From NCBI GenBank assembly GCA_013396755.1, contig VWZF01000296.1, positions 310,001 to 374,000 of the forward strand: a stretch of DNA of 64,000 nt, read 5' to 3'. The stretch comes from Sclerurus mexicanus. Taxonomy: Eukaryota > Chordata > Aves > Passeriformes > Furnariidae. Below the pieces are notes generated by a model. The model did not search any database, was not told the origin of the DNA, and saw only the letters and a program-made list of their open reading frames with translations. The first letter of the stretch is position 1, and each line of letters begins with the position of its first letter. The position numbers and the translations under genes were made by a program. This document shows positions 40,001 to 52,000 of the stretch, piece after piece.

Positions 40001-43000
40001 AAGTAACTAAAATTTTAAAGGCAAGTGATGCCTCACTGCAAATTCTACAGTTACATGCATGACACTACTTGAGCATTCCAATTTCATTTTTTGTATATAT
40101 ACTCTTGGGTAAACACATAAACTCTGCCCACCCTCACAGACTTAGAGCTAATGAACATATCATTTGAGGTAGGCTGATAAGGTATTAAATGATAAGGAAC
40201 TACACTGGCACGAACTGGGAGTCTCCCAAGACATCCTACCAGCTTTGGTTGTGGTTCATTTAATAATTATTTACTCCACAGATCACTTCAAATTCACTTT
40301 AGATCTTCAGAAATTCAGCTAGTATTAATCACTCTCCACAACACTCCTCTGACAATGCTGATAGTCTCAGTGGTACAGACAGTGAAACAGATCAAGGACA
40401 GGTATTCGAGGTAGGGTAAATAACAATATTACTGCTGCCAGTAAAATCAGATTCCTAAACTCAGGACCTCTATCATAGAGGTCTTATAAGCAATGTACTC
40501 CTTACATCAGTCAGAAAAAAAATCTTCATATAGCTTAAAAATTCCCCATATCTCAGAGGATGAGGAAATAGTGTCTCAACTGGACTCATCACAATTCAGT
40601 CATTAATATTTTTTTATTTAATTCAAAAAGATATGACCACATTGCACCACTCATTCAGCACAGTTTTGTTGCCACTGAGGTTTGGGAAACTTTACATAAG
40701 TGAGCTAACACTTATGATTCTAAGCAATAGACCCGACAGAGGTATTTGCCATCATCTTTTAATATCTGGGTCCAACAACATGCAAAATGTGTGTTGCATA
40801 CTTCAAACAACCCCTTACCTTCGTGCAAAAGAAAAGTGGGCTGAGGCACTGGGAGAGAAGTTCCTAGGGCTATCTTGAGGACTGTTTCCTGTTGGAGATG
40901 ATAGACAAAAAAAATATTAGAGGGTGGGGAGAACCACTAAAAACATTCAGACATATTTATCCAAGCATTTCCAGCAGGTTAGAAATGAACTGCAGAATTT
41001 CTTCTCTCATAGTTTCTCAGAAAGAAAACTCTGAAACAGAAACATGTCAACTCATGTTTCATTTATACTGAATTTTTAGTCACTGGATTTTACAACTCAG
41101 AGAACCTTCTATTTAACCTTTTAATTTGAAAATTCTCAAATTAATTTGAGAGTTAAAGTTTAAGAAAAATCAGTACATTAGTTTGAAATATACTGTTAAT
41201 GTCAGAAAAAAGGTGGTTTTTTTTTTAAATCATGTAAAACATTCAAAAGATAGAAAAATCATGATCAAAGTGATTTAGCCCTTACACAAAGTCTCTAGAG
41301 CATTTCCACAGGAGCTCTTTTGTGATTTTTTTTTGTTCTATTTTTTTTCCTATCTCAAAAACAAACACAGCAGACAAAACACAATAAATTGATTTTTTCC
41401 CCCCTTAGTTTGGTTAGAGCAAGGCACGGAAAGGCGACTGCCCTTTGTGATGAGAAGTAACTGCACATTGTGAACAGGTTGTAACTTTAGGATCTGTTAC
41501 TTCTTCATACCAGAGGACCCAAAGTCCCGCGGACCAGGATGAGCGCAGACAGGCAGCAGCTGGTGAGAGCTGCTCCTGCCACCTCTGCCCATCAGTTCTT
41601 GAAACTAGAGGAAAAACAGAAGCTGAGGAAAAAATAAAGATGACCCCTAAAAAACCCCACAAAAACTACAAAATACAAACAAAACTCTCCAAACCCCAAA
41701 TAAACAAAAGAAACCCCTCAGCCAAAACCCCAATAAACCCACACCAAAAGCCAAAAGGATTCAATTTAAAGTAGCACTGCCATAAATCTGACAATCAAAT
41801 TTTGTTTAAACATCTCCTTAAAATGACAGCAGCACATTAAAAAAAAAAAAAGTAATTTATTTCTTGTAGTATTTTATTTTTGGACATAAATGATACTGCA
41901 ACAATAAGCAATAGATAAAAAAAGCTCTTATGGACCCAGCTAGAATTAACAGGAAAATTCTGAGGAGAAAATTACTAAGTGTGAAAAGGCCAGCACAAAA
42001 GAATGAGTCCTTCAAAGGACTTCAAGTGGCCTTGATTTCTATTCAAATTTTCAAATTAACATTGCATTTATCACAGTGATGCCCATAACAGATCTCATTA
42101 ATTCTATATGAGAAAGCATAATTGTCTAACCATTAGTTGCAAACACAGAGAGCAATACACACGTCCACACCACCCCCCTTTTTCTGTCTATAAGCAGATG
42201 CTTTTTGAGCTGTGCTTAAATCACATCTTTGCAGCTGCTCTTCCCACGGCCCCAGGAGACAAGGATTCCACTCTCACTGGCCAATACCCCCAAAGGTTTT
42301 ATTGCCCATTTACCTATCATGGCTGAATTATGTCCTTCCTATATTCTCTCCTTCCCCTCAAGACCCCAGCCTCTTCATTGCCCTTCAGACACTTCTGAAG
42401 GCCTCAAAAATTTCAAGGTAGCAAGGGTTTTCATTCCCTGAAGGGGGCTGGAGCAGAGGGAACTGAAGCCACAAATTTTAATCTTTACCTGGGGACAACA
42501 CAGTGTATTCTTGTCCTGCATGAACTGTAAACACCAAATTACTGAGAACAACAGTTCATTTAATTTAACAGCTAACTGGATTCCTTTTGCTGCTACCAGA
42601 GCTTATTTAATAAGAATAAGCTAAAAAAAAAAGAGAATTGTAACACTGTGCAGATAAAACACGGTCACAATCTTCAGCTAGTGCTTTTGAAAAAAAATCA
42701 GCTGTAATTTGGAGTGTGTTGTGGACTTAGATAAGAAGTATAAAAGACAAAGAAGCTACCTTGAACCCTGGCAGACAAGCACAGAATTATGTCTAATGTG
42801 ATACAGAAACAGCTTTTGACAGGAAAAAGTTTTACAAATCAGTATATGGGGTTTTGTCAACCAATTCCTCTCCTTTGATAGCTATTTTTAAGTTATATAC
42901 AGACATAGACACGTATTTATTGCACATCAAGGACATGTGTAACTGTTCATCAGTTCGAATATACGCAAAAAACTTCACATAAAAGCAAAAAACATGGTCA

Positions 43001-46000
43001 AATAATGCAGTAATTTTACAGCTATTGCAGTGGGTTTGGATTTGTGGAGAAACAATGCTGCCAACTATGTTGCTTAAATCAACAAAGATCACTTCCTTAC
43101 AGACAAAACCTGAAGAAGTTAAAGGCTTATGCAGGAAGAGCATCAGATCCTGTTATTAGGAAAATGAACTTGCAAGCATTATTTTCAATAGCAAACCAGC
43201 TTTTAAAATAACAAAACTGGTGACACCATACATACAATACCTGGATACTAAATCCTGTAGGTTTATCAGTAAGTCTTAAAAACTCAGACGAGCCTAGAAA
43301 CAAAGAACTAAATAGAAACCCCTAATGATGGGAGGAACAGCTAGTGCTATTACAGGTTTAAGGTGTGGTGTTCCAGAAGAACACGACAGGTTAGAACCAC
43401 AGTCCTGTATGTGACCTTCATCCATCACAGCATTCATCCACCCATCTGCAAGTCAATAGCTGGGAAACTTTAAAATAAAACCCAGTGCCGGTTAATTCTC
43501 TGCCCATATGCACAGTGCTTGTTTATTAGTCAAATCCTGCTGTTCTTTGGGATCTGCTGGCTGGTTTAGTCCTAGGGATCTCTGTGCTACTGAGATTACT
43601 GTCAGTGTTTCCGATCTGGTAAAGTAAACTTGACTGCTGGTTAGGCATTAGGTAATTAACTCCAGCATCCTTTGGGAGACACAATGAATAGGCAATCAAC
43701 ATACCAAAACAATACTGTTTCATGAAAACACACAGGGTATCTCATTTTGCAAGCATCTACTTTTAAGGAAACTATATCAAGATTACTTAACTGTGATTGT
43801 TTTGCAAGTAGCTTCAAGAAGTCTTGTGTCTTTAGTGCAAAGGGAAGATGTTTTAAGTCTTTAAAAAAGGCTTATATATTACAGTCACTGTGCATTAATA
43901 ATATATTTTTAATAGCTGTCTACTTACAAAATAAAGAGTTTCAGATACAATGACTTTCTGTTAGTATCGAGGGAATACCAGATTAATGATAATTGTTATC
44001 CCAAATTCCTGATAGATCAAATCCAGCTTGAAGTCTGGATGTCATGATTTGACAGTCTTTTAAAATGTACCACAGTACATCAGCACCACAGTAATACAAC
44101 AGAACAACAGGTCATACGTTCCTCTTTGTCAGCGTACCTGATGATGAAGCCACACTAGAAATTGAACAATACACAAGAAGACATCATGTACCAGCAGTTA
44201 CAGGTCTGACTTTCATACTATAAGAAGCAGGGTCAGTCAGCAGAATGCACAGCTAGGCAGCAGAATCATTTTGAATACTTCTGCAGGTGCTTTGCACTGA
44301 AATGCACCCATGTGAGGAGCTCAGGCTATTCCAAAATCCGCATTAACCATTCTTGAAACTAACAAATTACTTTCCCCAGTTACAGCAAAAAAGGTTTGGA
44401 TGCCTCTCGAATCCATTTGCAAGAAGGCTCTGCATGTTCCAACACTACTTAAATACTGGCAGTGCTATGTTTCAATGGGATTTAATGTAAAAAGTGTTTC
44501 TATCTGCATGTAACTTTGTAATGTACCCCTTACACTTTTTACTCCTGTCTGTAAACTAGTAGAAGATGCTTTGAAATTGCCACAACTGTTTATTTTACCC
44601 AAAAGCAAGACTAAAAAAAGTTTCATTTTAGCAAAACCATTTTTATAATTCTGTACATTTAACAACAGTCAGAATAATTGAAATACTGCATTATTGTCCT
44701 TTCTGTAAATATCAAGCTTTCTTTTTAAAGCAGCTGATATCCAGAACCCCGCTTTAGGACCCATCTTTTAGGATTCCCTATTTTGTCATGAAAACACACT
44801 AAGGCCTCATTCATTTAAAAACCTAGTCTCCCTTTACCCAAAATCTAGTAAATGAGGACTGTAGCTAAAGGAGAACAGCAGAGAAGCTGCACAGGATACA
44901 GGTTCTTTTTTGCTTCAAATAAGCTGTAGTAAACTTGTATGCATTAACACCTACTTCAGACAAAATCCACAGAAGTGAATGGAAAAATCCAGGGAAACTA
45001 ACTCTAAATTGAATGCATACTCATAAATGCCTCCAGCATGATTCAAAGCCTAACACAACTAAAACTGGATGCAAACAGCTTTGTTCATTACCATGCTTCC
45101 ATGTAGCTAGCTAAGGTACGTCCCTAAAACAGAATTATCTGATGCAAGCAGCAAGTTCTGACATAGTGAGAGGAGAGCAGGAGCAGTCAGCACTCTGTGG
45201 CTGCCCAGAAAGGTCTAAGTGGACCTGAGAAATCCTAGAAAAAGGATTACAAGCAGAGGTAAAGGCTGGTCTTTAATTTTGCTTTAGGCAATTGTATCAT
45301 GTAATCCCATTTACAAATTTACTGAATCCCATAGGAAAGGTAAGGTTTGTCCCTGCAATACGTGGTGGATGATTCTTTAAGAACCCTCATGTTTTGACAT
45401 ATATGACCAGAATGTATTTCTCTTCCCACTCTATGAAAAAAGGAAATGATTTTTTAAAAAAGAAAAAAAGGCAACTGACTGGTTTAGATGACAATACCAT
45501 CTTTCCAGTCTTCCTGTTTCTATGGCAAGCAAGTAACAGTCTTTCAGTCTTACACAGAAAAGCTCCCACATCATCCCATTTGAACACGTATGATCACAAA
45601 TGTATGGAGTATTCCATATGAAAATTTAACCAGGACATTGTACAGTAGCATGAAATCTTCCCAAATTAAATTGAAAATTACTTCCTTTATACATCTTCTG
45701 AAATTTAATTTCCAATGCTACAATAGACTGGCCCTTGCTAACATTATCTGATCAGAAAAAGCAGTCAAATCCTTACATAAATTGCTTATAATAGATGAGT
45801 CCACAACTTACCATAGACAGAATCTGTTAGAGGTCCTCCAGCACAAAGTGCTGCATATTGCAATGTAATTTCATACTTTTTTACTCCAGCCCTTGAGACA
45901 GTTCACTCACTTCAACACAGTTCCCCAATGCTATTTCATACTGGATGTCTTCCAAATTTACATCAACGACAGTTATTTTTTGCCAGTCACTTACGAGAAT

Positions 46001-49000
46001 ATTAAAAAGGTTTGGCCACAAAAACAAAATCTGAGGACTCTACTGATAACCTTTGCTCCCACTTTATAGTATCTCTCATTTTAGTACAAGCCCTGTCTTT
46101 ACTCCCTTAAAAAATTTCCTACTTATCTTGCAATTCTTATCCTAGTACTTGTCAACTCAGAGGCACCACATTAAAACATTTACTAGAATACAGACAGGTA
46201 AAATTTACAACATTGCTCCTAACAGCTAAATCTTACTCCTTCAGCAGATACAATTAAAAAGCACCACATATGAGTATTAATCATTAGGCACAAGTATTAC
46301 CCACAGGAACAAGCTCCTGTGACTACTGAGTTGAGGACACTGGAATGCCCTGACTTGCTGAGATTATAATCATTCCCTTTGTAGGCTGGGTGGTGCAGAT
46401 GACCTGCCTATACAGAGCAAGGCAGTCAGCTAGAAAGCCCATTAATGACCTGGGCACCAGATACTGCCCAAGCAAATGCTGCAACTCTTCATGTCCCACA
46501 ATTCTAAATTTATCCAACAGTTCATGTCAAAATTAAAAGGATTTTCTAGTAGTTTTAACAGCTTCCAGCCAGATAATAAGGGCAAAGGATATCCAAACAA
46601 CTGACCCAGGACAGTTGCTAATAATGATGAAGGTTTGAACCCAAAGAAATTACCTGGCATAGATTAATTTTCTATTCTCATAAGAAAGATTTTACACAGT
46701 GAAAGCTGATACTTTCCTTGAAATCTTTTGTGATCTTTACACACACGCATAAGGCAAAGAAGGAGACTCTGGCTGCAAACTAAAAATCTGACATTCCTGA
46801 CACAAATTATCTCTGCAGACAGCTGCGGATTTTGCATAAAGGAAAATGGCATTACATATACTCTATTAGTAATTAACATATATAACAGAAATATATAATA
46901 CGGCTGTACGCATTGTCTTTCTCCTACCCACTCAGTCTCAGATCTTAGACCTTCTGTGTGCTCCCAAACTTCGGACTACTTACTCATCTAAGAACCCTTT
47001 AGTGTAGCCCATGAGCTTTTATGGTCACTGTTGCACACAAATGAATCTGCCCCTTCTCTGACAGGTGTTACCCATGCACTATTTTGTGTCCTGCACAATC
47101 TATTTACTTCATCAATGTGGTACTGTCTCACTGTCTTTCCTTTCCATTGTACCACATGAATCTGAGTGTAACTGCAACGGTAAGGTTAACAATATAAATA
47201 CTCTATGTAAGTCTATAGATGCAAGCTAATTTGGACAAACCCCGAAAAGATTAACAACAGACTCCTTTATAGGAACAATCCTCTGTTATCTCCAGAACAA
47301 CAAATGAAAACTGGGGATGGGGGGAAGCAATTTGCCAGAGATCTTTATATGACTTTCTCATAAGGGAAAATTATTATCATCCTGAACTTGGGCCACTGGT
47401 CCTCTGACAAATGTCTGTCTAAACTGAGACTAGCCAATTCCTCCAGTTCAGGCCATACCTGGGAGAAAAACAGGACTACAAGGAAGAACATGGGTATAAA
47501 ATGCACCTTGAAGAAGTATGATTATGTTCAAGAAGCTTTTCTTCTAAAATAGAGCAATATCATTCACATCCACTCTGTTTCGGCTAACTCAAATACAGAT
47601 CATGATCACACGGTAACTACTTGAACTCTTCAGGAGATGTGAAATAATCGCACATTGTTTCCAAAGGTGCAGCCAGGCCTTTAAATGATTGCTCTGCAGA
47701 TATCAAAGATGAAAACATTCTTGAGCAAAGCCACAGATACTAGCATGAGTGCTAATGAGGTGCACTTTAAGAGAGCTCCACCTTAAGATTCATCACACGC
47801 CTTCAAATCACTTTGCTAGAGTTGACATAGAGGATTCATAGCACTCTTTTGCCCCAAGAGGGCTGAGAAATTTTTTGGGGAAAACAACAGAGCTTAAACT
47901 AGTGGTATAAATAAAACCCATCTCAAGTACAACTTGCAAGCAGAGGTAACTATGTATTTTGCCTGTTATCCCAACAAGCAATGAATTAATGTAAAAGGGA
48001 AGAGGTTGGTTGTAGATACAAGACTGTTCTCACAAGGGATGAAAATACTGACTTCACATGCCTCTGAGGCAATGAATTCCCAAGAAATGCCAACAATCTC
48101 ATTAGAACCATACAGAGAGTGTCCAGGATAACACTAAATATTACCAAGATTATAACTAAAAGAAACTGTTCTTGCATGGATTTTGAGGACTGTGACAATT
48201 TTGATTTCCATTCAGCTTGAATAGTCTAAAGTAGTACTGGGTTTCAGCTGGGATAATTTTCTTCTTAGTGGCTGCTACAGTGCTATGTTTTAGATTCAGT
48301 ATGAGAATAATGCCAATTACACAGTGCTGGTATAGTTGCTGAGCAGTGCTTATTCTGAACGAAGGACTTTTCAGTTTCTCATGCTCTGCCAGCAAGCAGG
48401 TGCACAAGATGCTGGGAGAGAGCATGGCTGGCAGAGATGACCCGAACAGGCCAAAGAGGTATTTCATACCACAAAACATCATGNCAGTTGGCCAGGAGGG
48501 GCTGATCACTTCTAGGGGCGGGGATGGGTACTGGACAGCAGGTGGTGAGCGGTTGCACTGTGCCTCACCTGTTTCTCTTGAGTTTTATTCCCCACTCTAC
48601 TTTTCATCACAATTATTCTTGTTGCTATTACTATCATTAGTAACTCATTCCACAAGTTTTACTTTGCAGTTTTTTCCTAATTCTCCTACCTGCTGCAGGG
48701 GGGTGGTACAAGGGGGTGAGGAGCTGTGTGGTACTTAGCTCTTAGTGCAGGTCCTTATCCCTTTGCTGTGCTTTAACCTCAGCTGGCAAATAAGATGGCA
48801 CAAATATTAAGAACCTAGTCCACTTAAATAAGGGCAGCTAATGGATATATTTTCAGTAAGGGCAACAGCAGGCTCTCCCCAGAGACGAGTGGAGTTCCCT
48901 GAGAGTAAGGAGCACAGTAGTGGGATCTAGTATCCCAAGAAAAATAGATCTGTCAGAAAAAGCATTGAGGGTGTGAAACCAGAAGCCAAAATGGTTTTAA

Positions 49001-52000
49001 AAAGGCATGGACAATAAGGGTTATGCATAATCTATCCATCTTTCCATCTGAATTACTCAAACCATAGCAGATGGTATCTTTCGTTTTCCTGTTTCATGGA
49101 ATCAGGAATGTGCCCAACAAGGAACCTCTGGATACTTCCTCTCCCAAAACCAAAGCAAAGTGACTTCAAAGTGTGTCCAGAACTTGAAAACAGCCTCAGA
49201 GATGTCCCTTCTAACTTCTCATCTTGAAGCAAATGTGATTGTTCTTTGAACTATGTTAGAAGACAGGCCATGGCAGGGCAACCTGATGCCAGTCCGACAT
49301 AGCAAGCCCAAGTTCAGTTAAATTTCCAAGATGTGAAAAGCCAATAAATGTAACTTTGCAGCACATGGTCAAAAATAGCTGAATATAATAATTTCTGACC
49401 TAAAATGATGTTAAGTATATATTACTATGTCCAAGCATATAAAATTAAGTCCCAAACACATGCTTCTAATCACATTTGAATGAGAACTGCCAGACAGACT
49501 TCTACTTGAGCCAGGACCCAGCTGGCTGACAGACGAATGTTCTGACTCCCTATGCTCAAAATGGCTCCTCTTCCTACTACAAAAGACCTGTAATGCACTA
49601 CCTCTCCTTGTTCCAGAGAGAGAAGACAATTTTGTGTCTTAAACAGTACCCTTGAGGTCCCCAAGAAAAGGGCAAGGTAAGATGAGGGGACTAGAGCACT
49701 GTAAAGTGGAACTCTCAGAGGCCACACATCTTCACCAATGCTTTTGATTTAACTTACAGAAGCATGTTAGGTTTTTTCTAAAGCAGGAAGCAAAGTAATA
49801 AAAGCAGACACAACAGAAATAAGGAACAGAAGAGAGGATAGAGACTAACTGGCAATGCATGTACAAAAATGCCAAGAACATGAAACAGGAATTAGAGGAT
49901 CTAGGAAAGCTGACAGTCTGGGTTTGTTGCATCATCTCTCATACACTCAGGAGGACTGGTGCATGGGACTGAGTGAGGAAAGCATCGCCCACCAAAAGGT
50001 GAGATGTGAGGAAGCTAAATGTTTCTCAGGTGGGTGGGACTGAAAGAGTCCCCAGTGGCTAAAGTTCCCTGTTTTCTCATCATTTAGACTGAGTGCCCTA
50101 AAAGGCAGATCCAAGAATCAGTCTTTTCCTTTCATATCCAGCGACAAGCAATTGTGCAACGGTCTCACAAAGTTATATTAACTGTTAGCATCCATGCAGC
50201 CTGATCCTGAGCCTGCACTCATTGAGGCAGAATGCTCGCATGAAACTGAACTCTGACATGACACACATGAAAAACTTCTCTAGACAGGTCTTCTCCAATG
50301 TCCTCCATATTCTGCATAATCTCATTAGGACATATTTTCAAAAAATGCCTGTTATTACCACAGTTCAGCTCACATTAATCTAATCAATAAAGCTGTTTTC
50401 AGTGAATGCAAGCACTGATACTTTGCTGCACGTTCAGCTTGCTAAATGCTTCTCTAGAACTGAAAACTCTTGCTTCCCTTTCCCTTTTCTACTGTCTCCC
50501 CCAGCAACAGCAAGCATTCATAACAAACACGTGAAGGTGTTAGAGGATCATCTCCAACCCCTCTGAGATTTAGAACTCACAGTCCATGCTCCCAGCAGAT
50601 GGTCTGGTGCAGGCTATAAAGTAAAAACTTTTAATTTAGAGAACTTTTCTAGTAGAATCTCACCCTTCCCACCTACTTTCCAGATGCAATTAAAAAAAAA
50701 AAATCCTAAAATCAGCTGGACAGGAGATACACCAGGTTGCCTCAGTGGAGTCATGAAGGCCTCCCTGACTTGCAGTAATCTCTCTCAGCCAAGGGTTGTC
50801 AAGAGGAACAAACCCAGAAAGCTGTGCAGCACACACAGTCTCTCATCACATCCCTCTCCTACACTTTGCAAGGAGACAGGCCTCCAGTACAGGTCATTAC
50901 AGAGAGCAGGGAGGCAAGTTGAGCGGGCAGAAGCCATTACAAGTTAACACCTGGCAGCTCTCACAACAAAAAAACACAGCATCACTAAAAATCCACAGCC
51001 TCCTAACTCTGACATTACCGTGGATTTATATACGTTAAACACTCAGAACACTGAAGTCCTCCTACATACACAGAGGAAAGTTTTTAACTTATGAAACTTG
51101 CATCTTTTTTTATTTGCATGAACTAGGATGGCATACACAGTGGTTTGATGTACACACTTATCTAAGCACACTAGCCAGCTGAGCTAGGAGCCAATGACTG
51201 TATGACTATTTACTGTAATTAGCTATTCACAGAGGCAAGCTAATAACAGAGCCAGCCATACACATGCAAATTTTCATCACATGTATGAGATTTCCTAGTG
51301 CTGCTAAAGCATTTGGTGCACAAACCTTCCAAGAACGTATCCAACTAAGAGAACATGCAGTATCCTGTGTAACCGGAGAAGTTGCCAAATTTCTGTAATC
51401 CGTTTTTGAACACACAGTACATACTGCTGAGTGCATGAAAAAGAAGTGCTTACACTTAACTTGTCCTTTTACTTATCAGTTTTCCACCTTCAGAGCACTT
51501 GACAACTGCTGTGACATCAGCAATATTATTCCCTTCTTCTTGTTTGAGAAATCAATTCAAAATACCAAGCAACTTGATGAAAACCTAAGTCAGTCACTGC
51601 CTTCAACATTTATCAAATGCACAGCCCATATCCAGATCCCACATAACATGTGCTGGTCAGTCCATACTTCTGAAACCTATTAGGCATCACTGGTCCAAGC
51701 TGAAAGTTTCCAAACAGGTGGTATAGTCACTCACAGCAGCAGACACACCAGTTCTCAAAGAAAGCATTGTTATTACTTCCATCAAGTTAGCAAAGCACAA
51801 TTAAAGACACTTTCTGTGGTAGTTACAGATCTCCTCTTCCAAATGGCAATTTCTGCACTTAGGAGACCCAAAAAGAGATCCCAAACACTCCAATATTTAA
51901 TTTTTCAGTTTTAAATCAGTCTGCACCTTGTTTTGATTTGTCTGTTTTAAATGCTCTGCTGCCCTGAACTCTTCACAAATCTTCACGTTGCCTGGATTCC

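Noticed and set aside
41536..41662. Minus-strand peptide RTDGQRW, like the RTDGRRW of the exon at 36874-36952; possible duplicated MAST4 exon
   Set aside because: Similarity stops after seven residues, the following peptide (QEQLSPAAACL) does not match, and there is no donor at the corresponding position. Chance match.
46323..46660. Minus-strand frames near 46.3-46.7 kb as possible extra MAST4 exons
   Set aside because: No MAST-like peptide, and the neighbouring exons already join in frame without them.
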